Of a stretch of DNA of 47,769 nt, positions 30,914 through 39,157 are shown piece after piece. The notes beneath the pieces are model-generated. The model saw nothing but the letters and a program-made list of their open reading frames with translations, had not been told where the DNA came from and made no database searches. Source of the stretch: Desulfobacterales bacterium (GTDB lineage Bacteria; Desulfobacterota; Desulfobacteria; Desulfobacterales; SpSt-501); assembly GCA_030834695.1 (NCBI GenBank), contig JAUQXK010000130.1:1-47769 (forward strand), given 5' to 3'. Positions within the stretch are counted from its first letter, which is position 1, and each line of letters starts with the position of its first letter. The translations under genes and the position numbers were made by a program.

Positions 30914-32101
30914 TCACTCAAACAACGGCAGCCCATAGGCGATCTGAACGTAGCCCAGATGGCGTTGGGAGCTGGTGTCGTTCTCCTGGTCGTCCAGATA
31001 CGTGAAGGTGTAGCCGGCTTCCAGGGTGAAATCGCGATAGAACTCCCAGCGCAGGCTGGGGCCGGCGCTGTAGGCGTACTCTTCGGTCTTCTCGCCCGAA
31101 AACTCGTTTCGGTCGGATTGGTTGCGGAACGCCGCGGCGTACAACCCGATCCGCGTTCTTTCGGCCAGGAGCCGCCCGCCGTTGAACGTCAGCCCGGTGC
31201 GCTGAACCACGCCCTGGCTGCCGCTGGCGGCGTTGATGTCATGCGACGCACCCAGGCTCGCCCGGGTCGTTTCTCCGGCGTATTCGACCGCCAGGTGCCC
31301 GATGGCGCCCCAGCTGCTGTCGCTTTTCTCCTCGGTCGCGGCCGCCGGCACGTCGAACGAGGAGTCCGTGTAGCGCGCGCCGGCGTCGGCCGTGACGTTG
31401 AAAATCTCCGTCAGCCGGTGCTTCACGCCGGCGGTGCCGAAGTAGTAATCGGTCTTGGAGGTCTCGAAGTCGTAATGCGCCCAGCCGGCATTCAGCAGCC
31501 CGACGGTGACCCCGCGCGCCGCCCCCAGCTCGCGGCTGAGCCCCACGGTCACCGCGTGGCTGTCGTAATCCTCGAGATCCGAAGCGGTGCGGTTGCGCCA
31601 GTCCTCGCGGGTGTAGTCGTAGCGAGCGGAGGCGCCCGTGCGCTCGGTGGCGGTCCAGCCCAGGCTGCCGCCGTAGCGCTGCTGAATGCGCCGGTTGTCG
31701 CCGTAGGCCAGGCCGGTGGTCAGAATGTCGCGGTCCGGCTGATGGTCCACGCGCACGGCGGCGTTGGCCCCGGCGGTCAGGAGCGGCGTCAGCTTGTAAT
31801 CGACCCGGCCGCTGTAGTCCTGATCGACCGCATTCAGCTCGTCGTTGTCCCAATAGACATACGGGATGACGAACCCCGCCAGGCGCAGGTCGATCCGCTC
31901 CGTGCGTTCGAGCAGCTCCAGCCCGGGTCGGGCGCGCGTGATGAAGTCGTCCGTTTCGTTGCTGGAGTCGAAGAAGATGTTGCTGTTGTATTCCTGCCGC
32001 ACGGCCATGGACGGGGTGAGCTTGAACTCGTCCGCATGGGCGGCCGCCCCCGCCGCAAAAACCACCATCAGCGCCACGGTTGATTTCCAATGTTTGGCCA
32101 C
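30914..32101 (-). CDS. Outer-membrane beta-barrel protein of the exosortase EPS system
   Basis: A 395-aa protein with a signal peptide (VALMVVFAAGAAAHA, cleavage near 23) and alternating amphipathic strands throughout (AVRQEYNSNIFFDSSNETDDF, GFVIPYVYWDNDELN, AGYTFTYLDDQEN, ...YVQIAYGLPLF). It matches the outer-membrane beta-barrel family typical of PEP-CTERM EPS loci (TIGR03016-like). It may form the export pore with the Wza-like protein. GTG start with GGAG 7 nt upstream. The 100-bp gap before it holds several degenerate TTNAACG heptads. Confidence 0.85.
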   Translation of the reverse strand: MAKHWKSTVALMVVFAAGAAAHADEFKLTPSMAVRQEYNSNIFFDSSNETDDFITRARPGLELLERTERIDLRLAGFVIPYVYWDNDELNAVDQDYSGRVDYKLTPLLTAGANAAVRVDHQPDRDILTTGLAYGDNRRIQQRYGGSLGWTATERTGASARYDYTREDWRNRTASDLEDYDSHAVTVGLSRELGAARGVTVGLLNAGWAHYDFETSKTDYYFGTAGVKHRLTEIFNVTADAGARYTDSSFDVPAAATEEKSDSSWGAIGHLAVEYAGETTRASLGASHDINAASGSQGVVQRTGLTFNGGRLLAERTRIGLYAAAFRNQSDRNEFSGEKTEEYAYSAGPSLRWEFYRDFTLEAGYTFTYLDDQENDTSSQRHLGYVQIAYGLPLFE

Positions 32102-32109
32102 AACTGCTC

Positions 32110-32190
32110 CCCCGGTATACGCCGTTTAACGGTTTTCGTTTAACGCTTAACGATCTGCCCGCTTCCCGTTGAACGATTCTATTAACGTCG
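32110..32190. repeat. Degenerate TTNAACG heptad repeats between EPS genes
   Basis: On the + strand GTTTAACG, GTTTAACG, CTTAACG, GTTGAACG and ATTAACG occur within about 80 bp. Similar units occur at 32850-32890 (CACGTTT-type) and in the exosortase linker (CGGTTCA-type), suggesting a class of short intergenic repeats in this genome. Confidence 0.5.
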
Positions 32191-32201
32191 GCCGAAGCTG
32201 G

Positions 32202-32789
32202 TTAGGGAACCACCACCACGTCCCCCTTGCGGAGGCGGATGTTCTGCCGGAGGTCGCGGCCCTCGGCGACCGTGTCGTAGTCGAACTGGAAGACCTGGGT
32301 CCCGCCGCCGGCTTCGCGGAATATCCGGATGTCTCCGCGCTTGGCAAAGGGGTTCAGGCCGCCCGCCATGGCGAGCGCCTGCAGGACGTTCACGTCGGAG
32401 GGGATCGTGAAGCGCCCGGGGCTGTTCACCTTGCCGATGACATAGATCAGCATGCTGCCGGTCTGCTGGACGACCACGCTCAACTCGACCCCGGGCACGA
32501 ACCGGGCGAGCTTCTGCTCGATCTCCTTGGATATCTCGGCCACGGTCTTGCCGGCGGCGGTCACCTGCCCGATCAGCGGGAACCCGATCTTGCCGTCCGG
32601 TAGCACCACCACCTGCCGCGTGAGGGACTCATCCTTCCAGACCGCGATGTGCAGCGCGTCGCCCGGTCCGACGATGTAATCGGCCGTGGGGGCCGCCTCC
32701 CCGGCCGCCGTCGCGACGCCGCAGAAGATCGTCACGGCGTTGAGCAGCCCGAATGCGAGCGCGAATGCCAGCCTGCCAGCTCGTTTCAT
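32202..32789 (-). CDS. Wza-like polysaccharide export protein
   Basis: A 195-aa protein. The start at 32789 gives a signal peptide (LAFALAFGLLNAVTIFCGVATAAG) and has GGAGG 6 nt upstream; the longer frame from 32897 adds a non-signal leader made of repeat DNA. The Poly_export domain (ADYIVGPGDALHIAVWKDESL...VVLPDGKIGFPLIGQV) is followed by one SLBB domain (IYVIGKVNSPGRFTIPSDVNVLQALAMAGGLNPFAK). Shorter than E. coli Wza (379 aa), as is usual for exosortase systems; the barrel encoded downstream may complete the channel. Confidence 0.9.
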   Translation of the reverse strand: MKRAGRLAFALAFGLLNAVTIFCGVATAAGEAAPTADYIVGPGDALHIAVWKDESLTRQVVVLPDGKIGFPLIGQVTAAGKTVAEISKEIEQKLARFVPGVELSVVVQQTGSMLIYVIGKVNSPGRFTIPSDVNVLQALAMAGGLNPFAKRGDIRIFREAGGGTQVFQFDYDTVAEGRDLRQNIRLRKGDVVVVP

Positions 32790-32922
32790 CGAATCCTCCG
32801 GGAACAACCGGGAAACGTGCAACCGAAAAACCGATCCAGCAAAACCGTTCTCACGTTTCACGCCTTCCGTTTTCACGTTTAGCCCTTGACGCTCCACGCC
32901 TTCCGATCAACTTCCGCCCGCC

Positions 32923-35313
32923 TCACCCCAGCTCCGTCAGGAGCCTTTCGGCCTCCGATCGGCCGAGGTAATCGCCGCCGCCGTCGAGGGCTTTCTTGAG
33001 GGCCTCGCGGGCCGCGTCTTTGTGCCCGAGCTTCACGAGCACCGCGCCCATATGGTAGTTGAGCACGTCCGTCTCCGGTGAGGTGGCCAGGGCCTGTTCG
33101 ATTAGCCCGCGCGCCTGGGCGTAGTCGCCCATCCGGAAGTACACCCAGCCCAGCGTGTCCACGAGGGTCGGCTCATTCGGGCGCTGCTTGATGGCGTCCT
33201 CGGCCAGCGCCTTGGCGCGGGCGAGGTCCTCCTTGCGGGCCGAGGTTTCCGCCAGGAGGAAGGCCAGGTTGTTCGCCGCAAACCAGAAGCCGGGGTTTTC
33301 CCCGAGTGCGCGCTCGTACACGTTGACGGCGTTGGCAAAGTCCCGGTCGCGCTCGTAGAGCAGAGCGAGCGACAGGTAGCCGGAGGGGTCGCGGGAGTTG
33401 GCGCGGATGGCGGCTTCGAACGTTTCGACCGCCTGCGCCTTGCGGCCCTGCAGCAGATATAGGTTGGCGAGATTCGTGTGGGGCGCGGGCCAAAGCGGCT
33501 GCATCTCGATCGCCTTTTTCAGCGCCCCCTCCGCCTCCTGGAAGTTCTTCATGTCGGTGTGGACCCAGCCGATCAGGTTCAGCGCGAAGACATCCCGGGG
33601 GTTCTCGGTGATGCGCTTGCGGCAGACGGCGATCGCGGCGTCGTGGCGCTTCTGCCGGACGTAGCCCTGGATCAGCTCCGTCAGGAGCTCGGCCGACAGC
33701 TGGTTGTGGCGGTAGCCTTCCTCCAGCGCCGCGAGCCCCTCCTGGGGCTTCTGGTCGAAGCGGTGAAGCCGGCTCAGCTTGAGATACCCCAGCGGGTTCT
33801 GGGGGTCCTTGCGGACGAGCGCCTGGTAGGCTTCGCGGGCCTCGCCGATTTTGCGGACGGATGCCAGAAAATCCCCCAGGTCCGCGCGCGCGGCCGGCTC
33901 GTCGGGGTAGAGGTCCACGACCTTGCGCAGCTGCTCCTCGGCCGCCGCCGGGTTCTTCTTGAGCACGTACACCCGGCTGAGCGCCTGCAGCACGTCCCGG
34001 GATTTCGGCTCGACCCGCAGGCCGTTCTGGAGCACGGCCACCGCCAGGTCCAGCTCCTGGTTGAGCACGTGCGCGCCGGCCAGGCGCAGGTAGCCGGGAA
34101 TGAATTGGGGCCGCTCGCTCACCACCGTCCGGAACTCGGCTGCGGCGTTCACCCCGTCGCCTCTGAACAGGAAGATGTCGCCCTTGGTGAAGTGCGCTTC
34201 GATGCTGCGGGGGTTGTCCCGGATGACCTCGTTGGCGTAGGTCTCGGCCTGGTCGGTCTGGCGCATCAGCAGGTGCGCCCGCGCGAGCAGGGTCTTGGCC
34301 TGGATGATGCCGGGGTTGGCGGGATCGCCGGAAAGCTTGAGACATTCCTCCAGCCGTGCCGCGGCCTTCTCCGGCTGGCCCAGGTTCAGGTACACCTCAC
34401 CCAGGAGCAGCCGCAGCCGGAACCCCTTGGGGGCCTTCTCGATCCCGGCCTCCAGAACCTTGGCGGCTTCGAGCAGCTGGTTCTTGGACAGGTAGAACCG
34501 TGCCGCGGTCTCGCAGACCTCCTCGTTGGCGGGGGCCTTCGCCAGCAGGTCGGCGACCATGTCGATGGCGGCGGCCTGGCGCCCGTCGTCCCAGAGCAGA
34601 CTCGCCAGATTGAACTTGTACAGCGGCTGGTTCGGCTGCAGCTCCACCACCTTGCGCAGCATGGAGACGGCCTTGTCGGGCTGTTTGGTCTCGCTGTAGA
34701 ATTTGGCCAGGCCCAGGTGCAGCGCGACGGAGTTTTTATTGGCGGCGATTCCCTCCTGGAGGGTCTTTTCAGCCTGGGCCAGGTTGCCGGCCCGGGCCAT
34801 GGCGAGCGCGAGAAAGACCTCCGGCCGCGTGACGCCTTTCTGCAGGAGCCCTTCGAAGATCCCGGCCGCGGCGTCGAGATCCCTCTGCGCCAGCAGCACC
34901 GAGCCCTTGAGCAGCAGGGCCTCGGGGTTTTCTGGCTCCTGGCCGAGCACGAGCCGGGCCTTCTCCATGGCCTTGTCGGGTGCGCCGGAGGCGAGCAGAA
35001 GCCTTCCCAACTCGACCTGGGCCATTGGAAGATCGGGCTTCAGTTCGACGGCCTTGCCGAAGGCGTCGAAGGCGCCCTTGAGGTTGCCCTCGCGCTGCTC
35101 GATCTCGCCCAGCAGGCTGTAGCCCTGCGCGAACTTCGGATCGATCTGCAGGGCGTTCTTGACCTCCAGCCGCGCCTTGACGGTCTCGCCTTTCTCCAGG
35201 AGCTCCTTGGCGCGATTGAAGAACTTGGCTTTCTTCTCCTCCGGTCCGCCGCAGGCGAGCACGATGACGGCCGCGAGGATCGCCGCGATTATCGGTGTGC
35301 AGGTCTTGCGCAT
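32923..35313 (-). CDS. prsT: TPR-repeat lipoprotein PrsT
   Basis: A 796-aa lipoprotein. The start at 35313 gives a lipoprotein signal peptide (MRKTCTPIIAAILAAVIVLAC, lipobox LAC about residue 21) after a GGG-rich ribosome site. The rest is about 20 tetratricopeptide repeats (e.g., ALQIDPKFAQGYSLLGEIE, NLANLYLLQGRKAQAVETFEAAI). This is the exosortase-system TPR protein PrsT, thought to scaffold EPS or PEP-CTERM protein secretion. First gene of the six-gene minus-strand operon. A GTG-started frame from 35406 adds 31 residues; AAGGAG lies 13 nt upstream of that, so a short leader is possible. Confidence 0.88.
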   Translation of the reverse strand: MRKTCTPIIAAILAAVIVLACGGPEEKKAKFFNRAKELLEKGETVKARLEVKNALQIDPKFAQGYSLLGEIEQREGNLKGAFDAFGKAVELKPDLPMAQVELGRLLLASGAPDKAMEKARLVLGQEPENPEALLLKGSVLLAQRDLDAAAGIFEGLLQKGVTRPEVFLALAMARAGNLAQAEKTLQEGIAANKNSVALHLGLAKFYSETKQPDKAVSMLRKVVELQPNQPLYKFNLASLLWDDGRQAAAIDMVADLLAKAPANEEVCETAARFYLSKNQLLEAAKVLEAGIEKAPKGFRLRLLLGEVYLNLGQPEKAAARLEECLKLSGDPANPGIIQAKTLLARAHLLMRQTDQAETYANEVIRDNPRSIEAHFTKGDIFLFRGDGVNAAAEFRTVVSERPQFIPGYLRLAGAHVLNQELDLAVAVLQNGLRVEPKSRDVLQALSRVYVLKKNPAAAEEQLRKVVDLYPDEPAARADLGDFLASVRKIGEAREAYQALVRKDPQNPLGYLKLSRLHRFDQKPQEGLAALEEGYRHNQLSAELLTELIQGYVRQKRHDAAIAVCRKRITENPRDVFALNLIGWVHTDMKNFQEAEGALKKAIEMQPLWPAPHTNLANLYLLQGRKAQAVETFEAAIRANSRDPSGYLSLALLYERDRDFANAVNVYERALGENPGFWFAANNLAFLLAETSARKEDLARAKALAEDAIKQRPNEPTLVDTLGWVYFRMGDYAQARGLIEQALATSPETDVLNYHMGAVLVKLGHKDAAREALKKALDGGGDYLGRSEAERLLTELG

Positions 35314-35456
35314 GGGATGCCCTTTTGCAACATGCAAACAGATCCACTTCGCTTCCGGCCGCGCGGAACAGTCGATCGACCCCATGCCGACGTTTTTCCC
35401 TGCCACAGCCCGGGCGTGCGTGTATCTCCTTGAAACTCAAATGAATTAAAAGCAGA

Positions 35457-35484
35457 ATTATAGCACGATCTCATGAATTGACAA
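35457..35484 (-). promoter_or_regulatory. Sigma-70 promoter of the prsT operon
   Basis: On the minus strand TTGTCA (35484-35479), 16-bp spacer, perfect TATAAT (35462-35457). It is about 140 bp upstream of the prsT start and reads through six EPS genes. Confidence 0.85.
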
Positions 35485-35518
35485 CGAAAAACCGCAGGGA
35501 TCCGGCTTCGCCGGCACG

Positions 35519-35558
35519 AAAAAAGAGGCGGCACCGTCATCGGTGCCGCCTCTTTTTT
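35519..35558. terminator. Strong bidirectional terminator
   Basis: A 17-bp perfect stem (35519-35535 with 35542-35558), a 6-nt loop, and A6/T6 on either side, so it can end transcription both ways. It lies just after the VPIPSA-CTERM gene, isolating it from the prsT promoter. Confidence 0.93.
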
Positions 35559-35608
35559 CGCTTTTTGCAAGGGTGCCTGATCCGGGACCGCCTTAGACGG
35601 CCGGGCGC

Positions 35609-36223
35609 TTATCGATTCCTGCGCCGGATGGCCACCAGCCCGACCAGCCCGGCGCCCAGCATCCACACGGCGCTCGGGATGGGAACGGCCGCAAGGGAAG
35701 CTCGGCCTATGCCGGGGCCAGATGCCGTGGCCATCGAAAAGTACCTGCCGAGGCCGTCCCGGTTCGAGAGATCGAACATATCGGCGCTCAGTCCCTCTCC
35801 CCTGATGAAATATACCGATTTCTCACCTTCGCGGAAGGCATTCCCGAAGAGGGAAGGGAACCCGAAGAAGAGGTCGAATCCGCGCGAGAATGCGTTTGGA
35901 TACTGGCCGATCAGCATGGCTGCCTGCGTATCCTTGGCGCGCCGGAAAGTCAGATCGCCCAGGAGGCTATTATCGCTGACGTTGAAGTACCAGCCCGTGA
36001 CCTTGAGACCGTTCATGTCGGGAACGTCGCCGGCCGTCATCGTCAGCTTGACCCTGCCGACGCCGGCATCCTCGAACGTCGCCGTCAGCCAGTGCGTCGG
36101 GGCTGCGCCGGCGACCTGGTAGTCCAGGTTGAACGTCACCGGCGTCACCGTCGCCGACTGCGCGGGGGCGGCGCCGAACAGCAGGGCTACCGTCAGTAAC
36201 AATGCCGACCATCTCTTGTTCAT
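35609..36223 (-). CDS. VPxPA-CTERM exosortase substrate protein
   Basis: A 204-aa secreted protein with a signal peptide (ALLLTVALLFGAAPAQSA, cleavage near 24) and a C-terminal sorting tag: VPIPSAVWMLGAGLVGL then RRRNR (about 181-204). The tag is the VPLPA-CTERM form (motif, hydrophobic helix, basic tail), recognised by XrtD-type exosortases such as the one at 8.5 kb. The middle is beta-rich with no Cys, of unknown function, probably an extracellular or outer-surface protein linked to the EPS. AGGAG lies 8 nt before the ATG at 36223. A near-perfect sigma-54 promoter precedes it. Confidence 0.9.
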   Translation of the reverse strand: MNKRWSALLLTVALLFGAAPAQSATVTPVTFNLDYQVAGAAPTHWLTATFEDAGVGRVKLTMTAGDVPDMNGLKVTGWYFNVSDNSLLGDLTFRRAKDTQAAMLIGQYPNAFSRGFDLFFGFPSLFGNAFREGEKSVYFIRGEGLSADMFDLSNRDGLGRYFSMATASGPGIGRASLAAVPIPSAVWMLGAGLVGLVAIRRRNR

Positions 36224-36383
36224 CTGCTTATCTCCTTCGCCTGACATGGCAATTCAGCCGACGGGGGGAACGGGGAAGATCGCCTGCCGCACCGCCGGCC
36301 TTTCAAGACGCGTTTTAACTGATTTTGCTTGATGCTCGCTGAATGCAGATTTCTGGCTATTCCGATACGTCGATCCCGGTTTT

Positions 36384-36400
36384 TGCAATTGGGATGCCAA
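36384..36400 (-). promoter_or_regulatory. Sigma-54 promoter of the VPIPSA-CTERM gene
   Basis: On the minus strand TTGGCATCCCAATTGCA (36400-36384): TGGCAT, 5 nt, TTGCA, with the required GG-N10-GC spacing. About 160 bp upstream of the start codon at 36223. This fits reports that PEP-CTERM genes depend on RpoN and a PrsK/PrsR pair; no PrsK/PrsR gene is in the window. Confidence 0.85.
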
Positions 36401-36803
36401 GGTATCAGCGTCACCGGATCCGGAGCCGGCCCGGGATGAGGAGGGCTTCTGAAATGGTTTTTATCGGAGGTCGAGCTGGAAGGGGAACATGGATATCTTA
36501 TTGAAAATTCAACTGAGAATTAAACGCCGAGAGCGATAGGCTCGATCCGCGCCAAGCGGAACCAGATCGTCGATTTCTGCTGCCGTACCATGCTGCGGTT
36601 TGAAGCCGCACCCGGCAAAACCTGCCGGACCGTCAATAATCCGTCGCGAGCCGGCTTGTGTAATTCCTTCGGCCGGTTCATGATTTCTTCTCTTCCCGCC
36701 TTGATCAGCCCAGCCAATTGACATATTCTGCTTCAATCAAGTGAAGGATCGCAACGTCACCCCGTCCCGGCGGCCGATCTTCGGGCCGTGAAAGGAGGAG
36801 CCA
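36401..36803. other. Intergenic region upstream of the SPOR lipoprotein
   Basis: About 400 bp between the sigma-54 promoter and the divergent SPOR gene. Two overlapping minus-strand frames of 65-75 codons (36509-36736, 36520-36717) have no recognisable features and are not called. A TTGACA at 36717-36722 could be a -35 box for the SPOR gene, but the -10 is weak. Confidence 0.4.
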
Positions 36804-37367
36804 ATGCAAAAAATGGGATTGATCCTGTTTTGTCTGCTTGCGGTGGGCTGTATCCAGAACACGTACAACATCTCGCCCGAATTCCAGAGCAGCGGATCGG
36901 TGAATATCGACAGCCGCGTCGATGCCGACGACCCGCGGGTCACGGTGACCGTCGATGACGTCACCATGGATTGGAAGGATCTAAAGGAACTGGTCGAAAA
37001 GAAGATGGCGGCCATGCCGAAAGAGACGAAGGAGACGACGCTGGCCAGCGCCGCCGCTGCGCCGGCGCCCGCGGCGCTGCCGGCTCCCAAGGCTGAACCG
37101 TCCGCCGCGGAAGCGCCGGGCCGGATGACCCATTCCGTTCAGGTCGGAGCGTATCGCCAGCTCGAAAACGCCGAGCAGCAGGTCGCGCGGCTGGCCGCCA
37201 AGGGCTATCCCGCCCGGATGATCCGGTTCGAGGACTCCCGGAAGCGGGCCTGGTACACGGTGCGCATCGGGGACTATCCCGACGCCGAAGCAGCCCGGAC
37301 CGCGGCGGACGAATTCACGTACCGCGAACGGATGCAGAGCGCGGTGCGGCCGACCGGGAGCCTTTGA
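36804..37367 (+). CDS. SPOR-domain lipoprotein
   Basis: A 187-aa lipoprotein with signal MQKMGLILFCLLAVGC (Cys16 lipobox), AAAGGAGG 8 nt before the start. An acidic region, then an Ala/Pro-rich linker (about 80-108), and a SPOR domain (about 112-187: HSVQVGAYRQLENAEQQVARLAAKGYPARMI...WYTVRIGDYPDAEAARTAADEF) that binds denuded peptidoglycan glycan strands. Likely tethered to the outer membrane near septa; the partner is unknown. Followed by a terminator. Confidence 0.85.
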   Translation: MQKMGLILFCLLAVGCIQNTYNISPEFQSSGSVNIDSRVDADDPRVTVTVDDVTMDWKDLKELVEKKMAAMPKETKETTLASAAAAPAPAALPAPKAEPSAAEAPGRMTHSVQVGAYRQLENAEQQVARLAAKGYPARMIRFEDSRKRAWYTVRIGDYPDAEAARTAADEFTYRERMQSAVRPTGSL

Positions 37368-37450
37368 ACCGGACCCCGCCCGAACCCCGGCTGCATGCGC
37401 GCCGACCGGCTGTCCGGCTCAATAACGACCCGGTCCCTTTTTCATGATCC

Positions 37451-37491
37451 GCCGCTTGTGAACGTCGGCCTTCGCAAGCGGCACTTTTTTT
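37451..37491 (+). terminator. Rho-independent terminator after the SPOR gene
   Basis: GCCGCTTG (37451-37458) pairs with CAAGCGGC (37475-37482) and is followed, two bases on, by seven T residues (37485-37491). Confidence 0.85.
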
Positions 37492-37603
37492 GAGACGAAA
37501 CGCTCGGTTTTTGGAACGTTTTGTTTCGAACGAGTTCTTCGAAAAGACCCGGCTTGAACCTGCTTAGAATGTGATTTCAGATGGTTGTGAGCTTCGACGA
37601 TTC

Positions 37604-37619
37604 TGGTACGATGTTTGAT
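37604..37619 (+). promoter_or_regulatory. Candidate sigma-54 promoter of tcuAB
   Basis: TGGTACGATGTTTGAT: a perfect -24 TGGTACG and a -12 TTTGA with GG-N10-GA spacing, differing from consensus in the last C. About 105 bp before tcuA. A sigma-54 activator gene is encoded 5 kb away. The candidate before tctC (44887-44901) shows the same GA deviation. Confidence 0.4.
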
Positions 37620-37723
37620 TAGCATCGCTTGAGAACCGGCCCCGGCCCAGCCGGCCGGGCCGTCCCCCCTCCGTCTCGCAAAGAGGGGCATGGCGAATCT
37701 TGAAACCCACCAAGGTGACTGCG

Positions 37724-39157
37724 ATGAAACCTGAAGATCGTTCGGCGCCGAACCTCTCCCGGGTTTATGACGTGCTCGTCGTCGGCGGCGGCAACGCCGC
37801 ACTGTGTGCGGCCATGACCGCCCGGGAAGCGGGCGCGAGCGTGCTGCTGCTCGAAAGCTCGCCCCGGGAGTTCCGCGGCGGCAACAGCCGCCACACGCGC
37901 AACCTGCGCTATTTCCACGACAGCGGCAACTGGCACTTGACCGGCCCCTACCTCGAGGACGAGTTCTGGAACGACCTGCTGCTGGTGACCAAAGGCCAGA
38001 CCAACGAGGACCTCGCCCGCTTCGCCATCCGGGAGTCCAAAAACATCGGGATGTGGATGGAACAGCACGGCTGCCGTTTCCAACCCGCCATGCGCGGAAC
38101 CCTGCATCTGGCCCGAACCAACGCCTTCTTTCTGGGAGGCGGCAAGGCCCTCATGAACGCCTACTACGCGACCGCAGAGCGCCTGGGGGTGGAGATCCTG
38201 TACGAGGCCACTGCCGAGGACCTCGAGATCCGCGAAGGTCTTTTCACCTCGGCGGCGTTCGATCACAGGGGGGTCCGGCGCACGGCCCGGGCCCGGGCCG
38301 TGGTGCTGGCTTCCGGCGGGTACCAGGCCAACCTGGAGTGGCTGAAGCAGTCCTGGGGGCCGCCGGCCGAGAATTTCATCATTCGCGGCACCCCGTACGA
38401 CAAGGGGCGCATGCTGCGGGTGATGCTGGACCAGGGCGCGCAGCCGGTCGGCGACCCGCGGCAGGGCCATGCGGTCGCGATCGACGCGCGGGCGCCCAAG
38501 TTCGACGGGGGCATCGTCACGCGCCTGGACTGCGTGCCGTTCGGGATCGTCGTCAATCGCGACGCCCGGCGGTTCTACGACGAGGGCGAAGAGTTCTGGC
38601 CGAAGCGCTACGCGATCTGGGGGCGGCTCGTCGCGCAGCAGCCGGATCAGATCGCCACCTGCCTGATCGACTCCAAGTCGATCGACCTGTTCATGCCCTC
38701 GGTGTTCCCGCCGATCGAGGCCGGCTCCATCCGCGACATGGCGGCGCGGCTGAAGCTCGACCCGGCTGCGCTGGACGATACCGTGCAGGCCTTCAACGCC
38801 GCCACCCGGCCGGGCTCCTTCGACCCGGCCGCGCTGGACGGCTGTGCGACGGAGGGGATCGAACCGGCCAAGAGCCACTGGGCGCGGCCGCTGGACACCC
38901 CGCCGTTCTACGCCTATCCCCTGCGGCCCGGGATCACGTTCACCTACCTCAGTCTGACCGTGAACCGGCGGACCCAGGTGATCATGCAGGGCGGCACGCC
39001 GGCGGAGAATATATTTGCCGCGGGCGAGATCATGTCCGGAAACATCCTGGGCCAGGGCTACATGGCCGGCTTCGGGATGACCATCGGCACGGTGTTCGGC
39101 CGGATCGCCGGAAAGGAGTCGGTGCGCTATGTCGTCGAGCGTCTTAAAAGAAGCTGA
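37724..39157 (+). CDS. tcuA: FAD-dependent tricarballylate dehydrogenase
   Basis: A 477-aa flavoprotein of the FAD-binding-2 (succinate dehydrogenase/fumarate reductase flavoprotein) family. VLVVGGGNAALCAAMTAREAGASVLLLE is the ADP-binding fold, RGGNSRHTRNLRYFH the TcuA-typical segment, TFTYLSLTVNRRTQVI the substrate-proximal part and FAAGEIMSGNILGQGYMAGFGMTIGTVFGR the C-terminal FAD contact. TcuA oxidises tricarballylate to cis-aconitate. The start at 37724 has AAGG 8 nt upstream (TTG 37700 is an alternative). Overlaps tcuB by 29 bp. Confidence 0.9.
   Translation: MKPEDRSAPNLSRVYDVLVVGGGNAALCAAMTAREAGASVLLLESSPREFRGGNSRHTRNLRYFHDSGNWHLTGPYLEDEFWNDLLLVTKGQTNEDLARFAIRESKNIGMWMEQHGCRFQPAMRGTLHLARTNAFFLGGGKALMNAYYATAERLGVEILYEATAEDLEIREGLFTSAAFDHRGVRRTARARAVVLASGGYQANLEWLKQSWGPPAENFIIRGTPYDKGRMLRVMLDQGAQPVGDPRQGHAVAIDARAPKFDGGIVTRLDCVPFGIVVNRDARRFYDEGEEFWPKRYAIWGRLVAQQPDQIATCLIDSKSIDLFMPSVFPPIEAGSIRDMAARLKLDPAALDDTVQAFNAATRPGSFDPAALDGCATEGIEPAKSHWARPLDTPPFYAYPLRPGITFTYLSLTVNRRTQVIMQGGTPAENIFAAGEIMSGNILGQGYMAGFGMTIGTVFGRIAGKESVRYVVERLKRS

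Noticed and set aside
36509-36736. Small minus-strand genes of 65-75 codons
   Set aside because: Two overlapping frames are equally open, neither has a recognisable feature, and codon use does not favour one.
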